Source: Bacillota bacterium
GTDB lineage: Bacteria; Bacillota; JADQBR01
Length of the DNA stretch: 64,000 nucleotides
Direction of reading: 5' to 3'
Assembly: GCA_016278515.1 (NCBI GenBank)
Contig: JADQBR010000002.1
Span: forward strand, 124,001-188,000
Under the pieces are notes generated by a model that saw nothing but the letters and a program-made list of their open reading frames with translations, was not told where the DNA came from and did not search any database. The position numbers and the translations under genes were made by a program. Shown one piece after another: positions 46,930 to 56,496 of the stretch (its first letter is position 1; the number at the start of each line of letters is the position of its first letter).

Positions 46930-47025
46930 CTTGGTGTCAAAAACACACGCTTTTACGATCTGCTTAGGGGTGCCCGTTCGAAGGGTTCTGAGCAGAAATG
47001 ACTGGAGCGGAGGATCAAAACCAAG
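46930..47025 (+). promoter_or_regulatory. Structured leader of rpsB, candidate S2 autoregulatory element
   Basis: The leader can close with CTTGGT (46930-46935) pairing ACCAAG (47020-47025). Inside is an 8-bp stem CTGCTTAG (46960-46967) / CTGAGCAG (46988-46995), topped by CCC/GGG around a GTTCGAA loop. The 3' strand of the outer helix ends 1 base before the GGAGGAGG ribosome binding site, so folding could affect initiation. A ribosomal-protein feedback element is inferred; no T-rich terminator is present. Confidence 0.5.
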
Positions 47026-47040
47026 GGAGGAGGTGTAGGG

Positions 47041-47769
47041 ATGGCTGTAATTACAATGAAACAGTTATTAGAATCTGGGGTTCATTTTGGACATCAAACT
47101 AGACGTTGGAACCCTAAAATGAAAAAGTACATCTTTACTGAACGTAACGGCATCTATATAATAGATTTGCAGAAAACAGTTCGTATGATAGAAGATGCTT
47201 ATAAATTTATTCGTGATGTTGTTGCTGAAGGTGATAGTGTTCTTTTTGTGGGTACAAAGAAACAAGCCCAAGAATCAATTAAGGAAGAAGCTGAACGTTG
47301 TGATATGTTTTATGTTAATCAACGTTGGTTAGGTGGTATGCTCACCAATTTTAGCACAATTAGGAAGCGTGTTAAGCGTCTGCATGAATTGGAAAAAATG
47401 GAGACCGAAGGTATTTGGGATGTATTACCTAAAAAAGAGGTATCTCGACTCAGCAGTGAAAGGGATAAGTTAGAACGTTTCCTTGGCGGAGTTAAGAATA
47501 TGAATAAAATGCCAGGTGCTTTGTTTATTGTCGACCCACGTAAAGAAAGAATTGCTGTTGCTGAAGCAATGAGGATAGGTATACCTATTGTCGCCATCGT
47601 GGATACTAATTGTGATCCCGATGAAATTGATTATGTGATTCCTGGTAATGACGATGCTATTAGAGCAGTTCGTCTTTTGACCAGTAAAGTTGCTGATGCC
47701 GCTTTAGAAGGAACTAGTAGTAACGAAGAAGAAGCTGAAGAAACTACGGTAGAGGCGGCAGCAGAATAG
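47041..47769 (+). CDS. rpsB: 30S ribosomal protein S2
   Basis: Small-subunit protein of 242 residues beginning [27 protein letters not shown]. It contains [23 protein letters not shown] and [12 protein letters not shown], and has an acidic C-terminal tail. ATG follows GGGAGGAGGTG. It precedes tsf, with a terminator between them. Confidence 0.97.
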   Translation: MAVITMKQLLESGVHFGHQTRRWNPKMKKYIFTERNGIYIIDLQKTVRMIEDAYKFIRDVVAEGDSVLFVGTKKQAQESIKEEAERCDMFYVNQRWLGGMLTNFSTIRKRVKRLHELEKMETEGIWDVLPKKEVSRLSSERDKLERFLGGVKNMNKMPGALFIVDPRKERIAVAEAMRIGIPIVAIVDTNCDPDEIDYVIPGNDDAIRAVRLLTSKVADAALEGTSSNEEEAEETTVEAAAE

Positions 47770-47777
47770 TTTAGGCT

Positions 47778-47802
47778 AGCCCCTCGTTACGAGGGGCTTT
47801 TT
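47778..47802 (+). terminator. Intrinsic terminator between rpsB and tsf
   Basis: AGCCCCTC / GAGGGGCT with loop GTTAC, followed by TTTT. As no strong promoter is seen before tsf, it may attenuate rather than block transcription. Confidence 0.88.
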
Positions 47803-47844
47803 AGTACACTAATCCCAACAGATTAGGAAGGAGGAAATATATAA

Positions 47845-48495
47845 ATGATATCAGCTAAATTGGTTAAGGAACTTCGTGAACGAACCGGTGCCGGGATGAT
47901 GGATTGTAAGAAAGCACTTCAAGAGACTAATGGAGATATTGGAAAAGCTGCTGAATATATGAGAGAAAAAGGCATAGCTTCTGCAGCTAAAAAGGCTGGA
48001 CGGATTGCTAGCGAAGGTATTGTAGAATCATACATACACGGCAATGGGAAAATTGGCGTACTTCTAGAAATCAATTGTGAGACAGATTTTGTAGCAAAAA
48101 ACGAGGACTTTAAACAGTTGGCAAAAGATATTGCTATGCAGATAGCTGCCTCTAATCCTGAATATGTCAAGCGGGAAGAGGTCCCCGAGGACATGGTGAA
48201 CAAAGAAAGACAAATTCTTAAAGCTCAAGCGCTAAACGAAGGAAAACCTGAAAAAATTGTAGAAAAAATGATAGAGGGTAGATTGGATAAATTTTATAAA
48301 GATATTTGTCTTTTGGAACAGCCATTTATTCGCGAACCAGATAAAACTGTACAGGATATGGTAAAAGAAAACATTTCGAAGATTGGTGAAAATATTAATG
48401 TTAGACGTTTTGTCCGTTTTGAAATGGGTGAAGGCTTAGAGAAGAAACAAGATGATTTTACTGCCGAAGTAGAGGCTATGGCTCAATCCAAATAA
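47845..48495 (+). CDS. tsf: Elongation factor Ts
   Basis: Nucleotide exchange factor for EF-Tu. The 216-residue protein has the N-terminal UBA-like domain ending [13 protein letters not shown], then [14 protein letters not shown]. It is shorter than the 280-295 residues of E. coli and Bacillus, matching the compact form seen in many Clostridia. ATG follows AGGAAGGAGG. Confidence 0.96.
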   Translation: MISAKLVKELRERTGAGMMDCKKALQETNGDIGKAAEYMREKGIASAAKKAGRIASEGIVESYIHGNGKIGVLLEINCETDFVAKNEDFKQLAKDIAMQIAASNPEYVKREEVPEDMVNKERQILKAQALNEGKPEKIVEKMIEGRLDKFYKDICLLEQPFIREPDKTVQDMVKENISKIGENINVRRFVRFEMGEGLEKKQDDFTAEVEAMAQSK

Positions 48496-48496
48496 T

Positions 48497-48524
48497 AAGA
48501 GCACAATTTATTTGTGCTCTTATT
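48497..48524 (+). terminator. Intrinsic terminator after tsf
   Basis: AAGAGCACAA / TTGTGCTCTT with a short TTTAT loop, followed by an A+T-rich tail, separates tsf from pyrH. Confidence 0.82.
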
Positions 48525-48602
48525 TCAAAATATCAATGAAGTGGAAGGATTTTACCTGTTGGTGTAGAATCATTACTGTTGAAAACGGAGGTTAGTCCTG
48601 GA

Positions 48603-49325
48603 ATGACAGAGCTAAAATATCAACGAATCGTATTAAAACTCAGTGGAGAAGCCTTAGCCGGGAAAGAGGCTTTTGGTATAAGTCAGGATATTTTAAGTTC
48701 CATTGCCCAACAGGTGAAGCAAGTTAAGGATGTTGGAGTGGGAGTTGTCATAGTAGTTGGCGGTGGAAACATCTGGCGTGGTGTAGCTGGGAGTTCTCAA
48801 GGCATGGATAGAGCTACGGCAGATTATATGGGAATGCTGGCTACTGTTATCAACTCTTTGGCACTGCAGGATGCGCTAGAACACCAAGGAATTGATACTC
48901 GAGTTCAAACAGCCATTGAGATGCGGCAAATTGCTGAGCCTTACATTAGGCGTCGTGCTATTCGACATTTGGAGAAGGGCAGGGTTGTCATTTTTGCTGC
49001 AGGGACAGGAAACCCATACTTTTCTACAGATACTACGGCGGCATTAAGAGCTGCGGAAATTGAGGCAGACATTATTCTTATGGCTAAAAAGGTAGATGGG
49101 GTATTTGATTCTGATCCTATGGAGAATTCCCAGGCTAAGATGTTTAAAGATTTAAGTTACATAGAGGTGCTAAATAAAGGCTTAGGCGTAATGGACTCTA
49201 CTGCGACTTCACTGTGTATGGATAACGAAATCCCCTTAATGGTTTTTAATGTCAATAAAGAAGGAAACATACTAAAAGCTGTAATGGGTGAATCCATTGG
49301 AACTTTTGTTGGGAGGGAATCATAG
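48603..49325 (+). CDS. pyrH: Uridylate kinase
   Basis: Phosphorylates UMP in pyrimidine nucleotide synthesis. The 240-residue protein has [43 protein letters not shown] and [20 protein letters not shown] at 48603 gives the usual family length, although GGAGG lies 12 bases upstream; a TTG at 48579 precedes that site and is rejected. It overlaps frr by one base. Confidence 0.95.
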   Translation: MTELKYQRIVLKLSGEALAGKEAFGISQDILSSIAQQVKQVKDVGVGVVIVVGGGNIWRGVAGSSQGMDRATADYMGMLATVINSLALQDALEHQGIDTRVQTAIEMRQIAEPYIRRRAIRHLEKGRVVIFAAGTGNPYFSTDTTAALRAAEIEADIILMAKKVDGVFDSDPMENSQAKMFKDLSYIEVLNKGLGVMDSTATSLCMDNEIPLMVFNVNKEGNILKAVMGESIGTFVGRES

Positions 49326-49879
49326 TGGAACAAGTGTTTAAAGATATTGAGAAAAGAATGAGTAATACGATCGAGGTATTAAAACAAGAAATGGCTAGTT
49401 TAAGAGCGGGACGGGCTAATCCGGCATTGTTAGATAATGTTCACGTTGAATATTACGGAGTTCCAACCCCACTAAATCAAGTTGCTAATATTTCCGCTCC
49501 CGAACCAAGAATGTTGCGAGTACAACCATGGGATAAGGGCATTATTGGGGACGTAGAAAGAGCTATTCTTAAGTCTGATTTGGGTTTGAACCCAAATAAT
49601 GATGGGAATATTATCCGTATTAGTATTCCCCAGCTCACCCAGGAGCGACGCCAAGACTTAGTGAAAGTTGTTAAGAAAAACGGCGAAGAGACAAAGGTTA
49701 GTATCCGTAATGTACGCCGGGATGCTAATGAAACGCTAAAAAAGGCAGAAAAAAATGGTGATATATCAGAAGATGATTTAAGACGTTATCAAGATGAAGT
49801 TCAGGAAGTTACCAATAAATATACTCAGCAGGTAGATGATGTAGTTAATCGAAAAGAAGCTGAGATAATGGAAATTTAG
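49325..49879 (+). CDS. frr: Ribosome recycling factor
   Basis: Splits post-termination ribosomes with EF-G. The 184-residue protein contains LRAGRANPALLDNVHVEYYG, the PWDKGIIGDVERAI segment and NGDISEDDLRRYQDEVQEVT. The GTG start overlaps the pyrH stop codon (TAGTG). Confidence 0.97.
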   Translation: MEQVFKDIEKRMSNTIEVLKQEMASLRAGRANPALLDNVHVEYYGVPTPLNQVANISAPEPRMLRVQPWDKGIIGDVERAILKSDLGLNPNNDGNIIRISIPQLTQERRQDLVKVVKKNGEETKVSIRNVRRDANETLKKAEKNGDISEDDLRRYQDEVQEVTNKYTQQVDDVVNRKEAEIMEI

Positions 49880-49881
49880 CA

Positions 49882-50121
49882 ATGAAGAATGAGAATAAAG
49901 ATGTACTTATTAAAGCACTGTCTGAAGCAGAAATAATCTTGAAGCAGATGGCAATTGATATCCGTGTCAACTACACGTTTCCTAAGAAGAAGGGGCACTC
50001 GACTGGAAATTTTCGTGTAGTTCGCCAGAAGGAATTGTCTCCTACTCTTCATGAGTTGGTGGTTACATACGAGGGGATTGCATCGGAAGGAGGTGGCTGC
50101 AATGGCAATAAAGATTACTAA
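49882..50121 (+). CDS. Small protein of unknown function after frr
   Basis: A 79-residue frame starting 2 bp after frr. It has a helical, charged N-terminal half (NKDVLIKALSEAEIILKQMA) and a segment resembling two beta strands (NFRVVRQKEL...HELVVTYEG). I recognise no family. Its last 20 bases overlap the ferredoxin start, and the ferredoxin ribosome binding site lies inside it, so the two are probably coupled. Coding appears likely from the position in the operon. Confidence 0.55.
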   Translation: MKNENKDVLIKALSEAEIILKQMAIDIRVNYTFPKKKGHSTGNFRVVRQKELSPTLHELVVTYEGIASEGGGCNGNKDY

Positions 50122-50272
50122 AGAATGCTTAGCTTGCGGTACCTGTGCAGATGAATGCCCTGTTGGTGCTATTTTTGAAGGTGATGATATTTTTCAAGTT
50201 AATGGGGATGAATGTACTGAGTGTGCATCTTGCTTAGAGGCTTGCCCCACAGGCGCAATTATTGAAGAATAA
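50102..50272 (+). CDS. Clostridial-type 2[4Fe-4S] ferredoxin
   Basis: A 56-residue ferredoxin, the size of clostridial 2[4Fe-4S] carriers. The cluster motifs are CLACGTCADECP and CTECASCLEACP (CX2CX2CX3CP twice). ATG at 50102 follows AAGGAGGTGG. Low-potential electron carrier of anaerobes; it could in principle feed the NuoEFG-less complex encoded in this window, though its placement between frr and uppS gives no direct link. Confidence 0.93.
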   Translation: MAIKITKECLACGTCADECPVGAIFEGDDIFQVNGDECTECASCLEACPTGAIIEE

Positions 50273-50281
50273 TTTTACATC

Positions 50282-50308
50282 AAACCCCCTCATATTAGAG
50301 GGGGTTTC
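50282..50308 (+). terminator. Intrinsic terminator after the ferredoxin gene
   Basis: AAACCCCCTC / GAGGGGGTTT with loop ATATTA. The remaining 165 bp to uppS contain only a weak TAGAAT (50447-50452) and no clear structure. Confidence 0.85.
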
Positions 50309-50473
50309 ATTAATAATATATAAAGAGACTATTCAAAAGGCTCTCTGTCTAACCGACATTTAGAGCATTTTTAAAAAAGACTATTAAGAGTAAACCTTTT
50401 TCAGGAAAACGCAGCAAAGGGGATTTTATTTTCTCTTAATAAAGGTTAGAATGTTACCTGAGGAGGAAGCGAT

Positions 50474-51232
50474 GTGGTTATATCTCGCAAGAGACGGTTA
50501 AAAAATTCCGATAGCGTAAAAAGCTTCAGTAAATTACCAAACCATGTTGCCATTATCATGGATGGAAATGGTAGATGGGCTCAAACTCGTGGTTTGCCTC
50601 GCGCTGCCGGTCATCGGGCTGGCGTTGAGTCATTAAGGGTTATAGTTGAAACGTGCTGTGAGCTGAAGATTCCTTTTTTGACTGTATATGCGTTTTCTAC
50701 AGAAAATTGGCGCAGACCGGAAGAAGAAGTGTCAATACTAATGAGGTTGATAGTTGAATACCTAAGAAGAGAAGTAGATATGTTAGATGAAAACGGAATC
50801 AGGATTAACCCCATTGGGAAGCTTGATGTGTTACCAGAGGAGCCTAGAAAAGAACTATATGCTGCAGCGGAGCGAACTGAAAACAATAAACAACTTATGC
50901 TAAATGTAGCTTTAAATTACGGGGGGCGGATGGAGATTGTGCAAGCTGCTCAGAGACTTGCAACAGATGTTTCTGAAGAAATAATCAAAGTGGATGATAT
51001 AAATGAAGACCTGTTTGCTTCCTATTTATACACTAAGGGAGTCCCTGATCCCGATCTGCTAATTCGTCCCTCCGGCGAATTGCGCATTAGCAATTTCTTA
51101 TTATGGCAGTTGGCTTATGCCGAATTCTGGGTCACCGACACATATTGGCCGGATTTTAGGAAAAAAGAATTTCACCAAGCATTGGAAGATTTTCAAAATA
51201 GAGAGCGAAGGTTTGGTGGGATAAAAAATTGA
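50474..51232 (+). CDS. uppS: Undecaprenyl diphosphate synthase
   Basis: cis-Prenyltransferase making the C55 lipid carrier for peptidoglycan. The 252-residue protein has IIMDGNGRWA with the catalytic Asp, HRAGVESLR, YAFSTENWRRP and the C-terminal RPSGELRISNFLLWQLAYAE. GTG at 50474 follows TGAGGAGGAAG. First gene of the uppS-cdsA-ytvI-dxr-rseP-ispG-proS run. Confidence 0.96.
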   Translation: MVISRKRRLKNSDSVKSFSKLPNHVAIIMDGNGRWAQTRGLPRAAGHRAGVESLRVIVETCCELKIPFLTVYAFSTENWRRPEEEVSILMRLIVEYLRREVDMLDENGIRINPIGKLDVLPEEPRKELYAAAERTENNKQLMLNVALNYGGRMEIVQAAQRLATDVSEEIIKVDDINEDLFASYLYTKGVPDPDLLIRPSGELRISNFLLWQLAYAEFWVTDTYWPDFRKKEFHQALEDFQNRERRFGGIKN

Positions 51233-51243
51233 GGTGAAATAGT

Positions 51244-52038
51244 ATGCCCGTAGCAAGAATGCTAACTGCATTGATCGGCATCCCTTTAATCATATATATT
51301 ACATATTTGGGAAACTTATATTTTTTTTCGCTTGTAATTTTAATCAGTCTAGCCGCCCAATATGAATGGTCCATCATAACTAAAAACGCAACTTCAAATA
51401 CATATCCTTTTTTGAGCTCCTGTAATATGCTGCTTGTATTATTTGCTGGGTATTATGGCGATGCCCAAGACCTATTTATAATGTTACTTGTCACTTTGAT
51501 TTTGTTGCTTTGTACGGCTGTCATAAAGTACCCTAAATTAAACATATCAGCAATAACACTAAACTACTTTGGTAGTCTCTATATTGGCTTACCGATAATC
51601 ACTATTATTAAAATAAGGGAAAACACCCAGATTGGGTTCTGGGGTATTATGTTTCTTTTAGTAGTTATTTGGGCGACTGATACCGGAGCCTACTTTACTG
51701 GTAAATTGTGGGGGAAAAAAAAGTTGGTGTCGCACATTAGTCCCAAGAAAACATGGGTCGGTTTTTGGGGTGGAATTACTTTCGGTGTGGTTTCGGGTCT
51801 CATCCTAAGCAATACATTAGTTTTTCTAAAACCTAACTTCGTTATTATCATAACTCTATTTACATCTTTGGCAGGACAATTAGGAGACTTAGCAGAATCA
51901 GTATTTAAGAGAATAGCAGGTGTTAAGGATTCAGGGAATGTCTTACCCGGCCACGGGGGCGTTCTTGATAGGATAGACAGCCTACTGTTGGCTGCTCCAG
52001 TTGTATATATTTTCCTGTATTGGTTTATAATAGATTGA
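51244..52038 (+). CDS. cdsA: Phosphatidate cytidylyltransferase
   Basis: Makes CDP-diacylglycerol for phospholipid synthesis; integral membrane enzyme (264 residues, about seven helices). The signature region SPKKTWVGFWGG ... GDLAESVFKRIAGVKDSGNVLPGHGG ... DRIDSLL is intact. ATG follows TTGAGGTGA. Confidence 0.95.
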   Translation: MPVARMLTALIGIPLIIYITYLGNLYFFSLVILISLAAQYEWSIITKNATSNTYPFLSSCNMLLVLFAGYYGDAQDLFIMLLVTLILLLCTAVIKYPKLNISAITLNYFGSLYIGLPIITIIKIRENTQIGFWGIMFLLVVIWATDTGAYFTGKLWGKKKLVSHISPKKTWVGFWGGITFGVVSGLILSNTLVFLKPNFVIIITLFTSLAGQLGDLAESVFKRIAGVKDSGNVLPGHGGVLDRIDSLLLAAPVVYIFLYWFIID

Positions 52039-52047
52039 GGTGAACAG

Positions 52048-53151
52048 GTGGATAAATTATCGACTAACCTAATAAATAAGATATTAAAATTAACATTAAT
52101 TGTTTTACTATTCCTTGGCTTTTACCTTTTCTACTACTTAATTGGGCCGGCTATTGGTGGTATGGCAGGATACCTAATACCTGTATTTTTTCCGTTTCTC
52201 ATAGCGGTAATTTTTGCTTTGCTGATCGATCCCTTAGTTAGATATTTGCAGGAAAAAGGTAGAATGAGCAGGCCTATCGCAGTTCTAAGCACTTTAACAT
52301 TTTTTATGCTTTTGATAGGAACCATTACCGTCGGCATAGTTTCCCGCTTAATTATTGAATTGGAAAAGCTTTCCAAGACCTTGCCAAAGTACTCCGTCAT
52401 ATTGGGTGCTCAAATAACTCATCTGCAGCAAAGACTTCAAACTTGGTACTTGGATATAGAGCTACCCGATCAAGTTATAAATCAATTACAAGGAACTGTC
52501 GACAATCTTATTGATTTATTAAATGCTGTTACTACTAGTACCATAAACTTATTATTGACTTTGTTGGCAGGCTTGCCTGGCGGCCTACTCATGACTATAA
52601 TGGCCTTGTTAGCTACATATTTTTTCAGTCGGGATAAAGAAACAATTATGAAGAATGTTTATAAATTATTACCTAATCGCTGGGAACATAAAGTTAGATC
52701 AATCTCCAAGGAATTGGAAAAAGCTATTATTGGTTTTTTGAGAGCACAACTGTTTTTAATTTCTATAACTGCACTGCAAACTATCATTGTTCTGCGAATA
52801 ATGAATATAGACTATGCTTTTACCATGGGAATTGTTGTAGGTTTAGTCGATATATTACCTATTTTAGGGCCAGGAGCAGTTTTTATTCCTTGGGTAATCT
52901 TAGAGTTTTTCTTAGGGCAGAAGAAATTTGCTTTAATTCTGTTACTGCTTTACGGTTCTATAGTTATTGTTAGACAATTAATACAACCAAAGATCATAGG
53001 CGAACAAGTAGGCATTCATCCATTAGGCGCATTGATAGCAATGTACGTTGGTTTAAGAGTCCTTGGGGTTTGGGGTATATTACTGGGGCCTATGATACTG
53101 GTGCTGATTAAAGCTATATCTAAAGCAGGTGCTTTTTCACGTTGGATATAA
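52048..53151 (+). CDS. YtvI-like AI-2E family transporter/permease
   Basis: Membrane protein of 367 residues with about eight helices and the family C-terminal motif GLVDILPILGPGAVFIPW...LIQPKIIGEQVGIHPLGALIAMYVGLR. It is most like the sporulation integral membrane protein YtvI of the AI-2E/PerM family, with a soluble central part (about 95-165). Substrate unknown. GTG at 52048 follows TTGAGGTGA. It is inserted between cdsA and dxr, which are adjacent in Bacillus. Confidence 0.75.
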   Translation: MDKLSTNLINKILKLTLIVLLFLGFYLFYYLIGPAIGGMAGYLIPVFFPFLIAVIFALLIDPLVRYLQEKGRMSRPIAVLSTLTFFMLLIGTITVGIVSRLIIELEKLSKTLPKYSVILGAQITHLQQRLQTWYLDIELPDQVINQLQGTVDNLIDLLNAVTTSTINLLLTLLAGLPGGLLMTIMALLATYFFSRDKETIMKNVYKLLPNRWEHKVRSISKELEKAIIGFLRAQLFLISITALQTIIVLRIMNIDYAFTMGIVVGLVDILPILGPGAVFIPWVILEFFLGQKKFALILLLLYGSIVIVRQLIQPKIIGEQVGIHPLGALIAMYVGLRVLGVWGILLGPMILVLIKAISKAGAFSRWI

Positions 53152-53164
53152 AGGGGAGAGAGGT

Positions 53165-54322
53165 TTGAAAGTCGCAGTTTTAGGTTCTACCGGTTCTATT
53201 GGAACTCAAACATTACAAGTTGTGAAGGCAAGAGAGGGGATAGAAGTAACGGCATTAGCAGCTAAAAGCAATATTAAGTTGTTGGAGGAACAAGTGAGAC
53301 TGTTCAAACCAAAATACGTTTGCGTTTTTGACATGGAAGCTGCTAATCTATTCAAGGAAAAGATCTACGACTTAAAGGTTAAATTACTAGTCGGGTTAGA
53401 GGGCTTGGAGGAAATAGCTTCTTTGCCGGAAGTGGACATACTAGTTACAGCAGTAAGTGGTGCAATTGGTCTGAAACCTACCGTTGCTGCAATAAAAAAA
53501 GGTAAAACAATAGCTTTAGCAAATAAGGAGACATTAGTTGCCGCTGGCGAATTAGTTATGAGCATGGTAAAAGAATATAATGCGACTATAATTCCTGTCG
53601 ATAGTGAACATTCTGCCATATTCCAATGTTTACATGAAGGAAAGGCCTCTTTAGACAAAATAATTTTAACCGCGTCGGGGGGGCCATTTAGAGGTTGGCA
53701 AAAAGAAGACTTAAAAACAATTAAACCGGAACAGGCACTGAAACATCCAAACTGGGATATGGGCCGAAAAATCAGTATTGATTCAGCAACATTAATGAAT
53801 AAAGGTCTTGAAGTAATTGAGGCTCATTGGTTGTTTGGTGTTTCATACGAGCAGATAGAGGTAATTGTTCATCCTCAAAGTATAATTCACTCAGCAGTTA
53901 GTTTTATTGATGGATCTATTTTAGCCCATTTAGGAGTTGCGGATATGCGTATTCCTATACAATATGCCTTTAGTTACCCCGAACGTTGGGAAGGGCTCTC
54001 TAAACCATTGGATTTGGCTGATCTTAAAGAGTTGACATTTAACAAACCGGATACGGAAAATTTCCCTGCACTAAGGTTGGCTTATGAAGCTGGAAGAATT
54101 GGCGGGACTATGCCTATCGTGTTGAATGCCGCTAATGAACTGGCAGTTGAAGCATTTTTAAAAGGTAAAATTGAATTTTTAGACATTTTTAATCTAGTGG
54201 AAATAGCAATGGAGAAACATCATCGAATAGAACACCCGGATTTAGAAGAAATCATACACGTGGATAGTTCGACTAGACAACGAACCTTGGAAATGTTAAA
54301 AACATATGGGAAGGTGATTTAA
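53165..54322 (+). CDS. dxr: 1-deoxy-D-xylulose 5-phosphate reductoisomerase
   Basis: Second step of the MEP isoprenoid pathway, forming MEP with NADPH. From TTG at 53165, after AAGGGGAGAGAGG, the product has 385 residues; an in-frame start at 53129 lies in the preceding gene. The cofactor motif LGSTGSIGTQ is at 5-14, followed by ALANKETLVAAGE, PVDSEHSAIFQCL, LTASGGPFRG and SATLMNKGLEVIEAHWLF. It overlaps rseP by one base. Confidence 0.95.
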   Translation: MKVAVLGSTGSIGTQTLQVVKAREGIEVTALAAKSNIKLLEEQVRLFKPKYVCVFDMEAANLFKEKIYDLKVKLLVGLEGLEEIASLPEVDILVTAVSGAIGLKPTVAAIKKGKTIALANKETLVAAGELVMSMVKEYNATIIPVDSEHSAIFQCLHEGKASLDKIILTASGGPFRGWQKEDLKTIKPEQALKHPNWDMGRKISIDSATLMNKGLEVIEAHWLFGVSYEQIEVIVHPQSIIHSAVSFIDGSILAHLGVADMRIPIQYAFSYPERWEGLSKPLDLADLKELTFNKPDTENFPALRLAYEAGRIGGTMPIVLNAANELAVEAFLKGKIEFLDIFNLVEIAMEKHHRIEHPDLEEIIHVDSSTRQRTLEMLKTYGKVI

Positions 54323-55350
54323 TGACACTTTTGGCAACGATAATAATTTTTGGTGCGCTCATTTTCATTCATGAATTAGGACATTTTTTTATAGCAAAAA
54401 GGGTTGGCGTACAAGTAGAGGAGTTTAGCCTGGGCATGGGGCCAAAAGTGTTTGGAAGGAAAAGAGGGGAAACACTTTATTCCCTAAGGGCATTTCCGAT
54501 AGGCGGTTTTGTCCGTATGGCAGGGATGGAGAATGAAGAAGAGGATGTCCCTGAAGGCAAAAGTTTTAACGATAAAACTGTGTTGCAGCGGATGGGAGTT
54601 ATTTTTGCTGGGCCTCTGATGAATTTCATTTTGGCAATTTCATTATTTGTAATAGTTTTTGCGTTTGTAGGAGTTGGTGTTCCAACGAATAATGCTGTGG
54701 TTGGTCAAGTATTGCCTGACCGGCCGGCTGCAGAGGCGGGGCTAACGGCTGGTGATAAGATTAAATCAATTAACGGACAACAAGTGGAAAATTGGAAAGA
54801 ACTAACTGATATCATCCATGGTCAGGCTGATAATCTGATTAACTTAACTGTTATAAGACAGGGAGAACAAATGGAATTTAAAGTTACGCCTGAATATGAT
54901 CAACAAAGTCAGGTAGGACTAATCGGAATTTATCAAGAAGTTAACGTTAAAAGATATGGTGTCTTTAAATCTGTATGGTTAGGATTACAACAAAGCTATG
55001 AAGTTACTAAATTAATTTTAGTTGGTTTGGCGCAAATGATCACAGGACAAACCGAGGCGGAAGTAACAGGGCCTGTCGGTATTGTCAGTTTAATTGGTCA
55101 AGCTGTTCAATTCGGGTTGGCCAGCGTATTAAATTTTGCCGCTATTTTAAGCCTGCACTTGGGATTAATAAATTTATTTCCCATACCGGCGCTGGACGGC
55201 AGCAGATTGGTTTTCTTAGGGTTTGAGGGTATGCGCGGCAGGCCATTGGATCCCAATAAGGAGAATTTTATACATCTTATGGGGTTTGTGCTTTTAATGC
55301 TCTTAATGGTGGTAATTACTTATAAAGATATTGCAAAATTATTCGGATAA
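54322..55350 (+). CDS. rseP: Site-2 protease family zinc metalloprotease RseP
   Basis: Intramembrane zinc protease (342 residues) with HELGH at 17-21 in the first transmembrane helix, one PDZ domain at about 110-195 and the second metal motif NLFPIPALDGSRL near the C terminus. It corresponds to RasP of Bacillus, which cleaves anti-sigma factors and remnant signal peptides. It sits between dxr and ispG as in many Firmicutes. Confidence 0.94.
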   Translation: MTLLATIIIFGALIFIHELGHFFIAKRVGVQVEEFSLGMGPKVFGRKRGETLYSLRAFPIGGFVRMAGMENEEEDVPEGKSFNDKTVLQRMGVIFAGPLMNFILAISLFVIVFAFVGVGVPTNNAVVGQVLPDRPAAEAGLTAGDKIKSINGQQVENWKELTDIIHGQADNLINLTVIRQGEQMEFKVTPEYDQQSQVGLIGIYQEVNVKRYGVFKSVWLGLQQSYEVTKLILVGLAQMITGQTEAEVTGPVGIVSLIGQAVQFGLASVLNFAAILSLHLGLINLFPIPALDGSRLVFLGFEGMRGRPLDPNKENFIHLMGFVLLMLLMVVITYKDIAKLFG

Positions 55351-55361
55351 AGGTGATATAA

Positions 55362-56441
55362 TTGCTATTGGAGCGACGCGAAAGTAGACAGATAAAAATA
55401 GGCAGTGTACTGATTGGTGGAGGTGCACCAATATCGGTCCAATCCATGACTAATACGGATACTAGGGATATTGCTGCTACAACAGAACAAGTAAATAATC
55501 TTGCGGCGGTCGGTTGCGACATTGTTCGGGTAGCGGTACCTGATAAAGAAGCTGCCGAATCATTATCTCAAATTGTTAAAATGAGCAATGTTCCGATCAT
55601 TGCTGATATTCACTTTAACTACCGCTTGGCGCTAGAGGCTATTAGCGGCGGTGTCCAAGGATTACGGTTAAATCCCGGCAACATTGGCAGCTCAGGAAAG
55701 ATAAAGCTAATAGTTGAAGCAGCTAAGGAGAAAAACATTCCGATCCGTATAGGTGTAAATGCCGGCTCTTTAAACAAGGAAGTTATGGAACGGCACGGGG
55801 GAGTGACACCGGAGGCAATGGTTGAAAGTGCATTGGAACATATTCGTCTGCTGGAGGAAGAGGATTTCCGTAACATAAAAATATCCTTAAAGGCATCTTC
55901 TGTTCCTTTACTGGTACGAGCCTATGGATTGATGGCAGAAGAGGTGGACTATCCTTTTCATATTGGCGTAACTGAGGCAGGCTTGCCTGGTAAGGGAACT
56001 ATCAAATCTGCAGTTGGTATTGGAAGTCTACTGGCAATGGGCTTAGGTGACACTATAAGAGTATCGCTGACAGGAAATCCCCTTGAAGAAGTGAAAGTCG
56101 GGTTTGATATATTACGCACACTCGGTTTGGCTAAACCGGGATTTGATTTAATATCTTGCCCTACATGCGGTCGTTGTCAGCTGGATTTAGAAAAAATAGC
56201 GCGGCAGGTAGAAGACAGACTGGCGGATTGCAATTACCCTATAAAGGTTGCTGTAATGGGATGTGTCGTGAATGGACCAGGGGAAGCTAAAGAAGCGGAT
56301 GTGGGTATTGCTGGCGGAAAGCAGTCGGGCCTTATATTTAGACGTGGTGAAATAATAAAGAAAGTTCCCCAGGAGGAATTGGTGGAACAACTGATGAATG
56401 AAATAGATAGTATTATTAACCAAGAAGCAGAAGGAAGGTAA
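55362..56441 (+). CDS. ispG: 4-hydroxy-3-methylbut-2-enyl diphosphate synthase (IspG)
   Basis: Penultimate step of the MEP pathway, a [4Fe-4S] enzyme. The 359-residue protein has the TIM-barrel region starting VQSMTNTDTRD, DIHFNYRLALEA and LRLNPGNIG, and the C-terminal cluster region with SCPTCGRC and MGCVVNGPGEAKEAD. TTG at 55362 follows AAAGGTGAT. Confidence 0.95.
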   Translation: MLLERRESRQIKIGSVLIGGGAPISVQSMTNTDTRDIAATTEQVNNLAAVGCDIVRVAVPDKEAAESLSQIVKMSNVPIIADIHFNYRLALEAISGGVQGLRLNPGNIGSSGKIKLIVEAAKEKNIPIRIGVNAGSLNKEVMERHGGVTPEAMVESALEHIRLLEEEDFRNIKISLKASSVPLLVRAYGLMAEEVDYPFHIGVTEAGLPGKGTIKSAVGIGSLLAMGLGDTIRVSLTGNPLEEVKVGFDILRTLGLAKPGFDLISCPTCGRCQLDLEKIARQVEDRLADCNYPIKVAVMGCVVNGPGEAKEADVGIAGGKQSGLIFRRGEIIKKVPQEELVEQLMNEIDSIINQEAEGR

Positions 56442-56496
56442 TGTGACCAATAGGATTACTTAATTCATACTATTACTGTGTAAGGAGGAGGAACAA

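Noticed and set aside
46970-46990. CCCGTTCGAAGGG resembles the T-arm of a tRNA
   Set aside because: No acceptor, D or anticodon arm can be built around it and the stem is only 3 bp; it is better explained as part of the rpsB leader.
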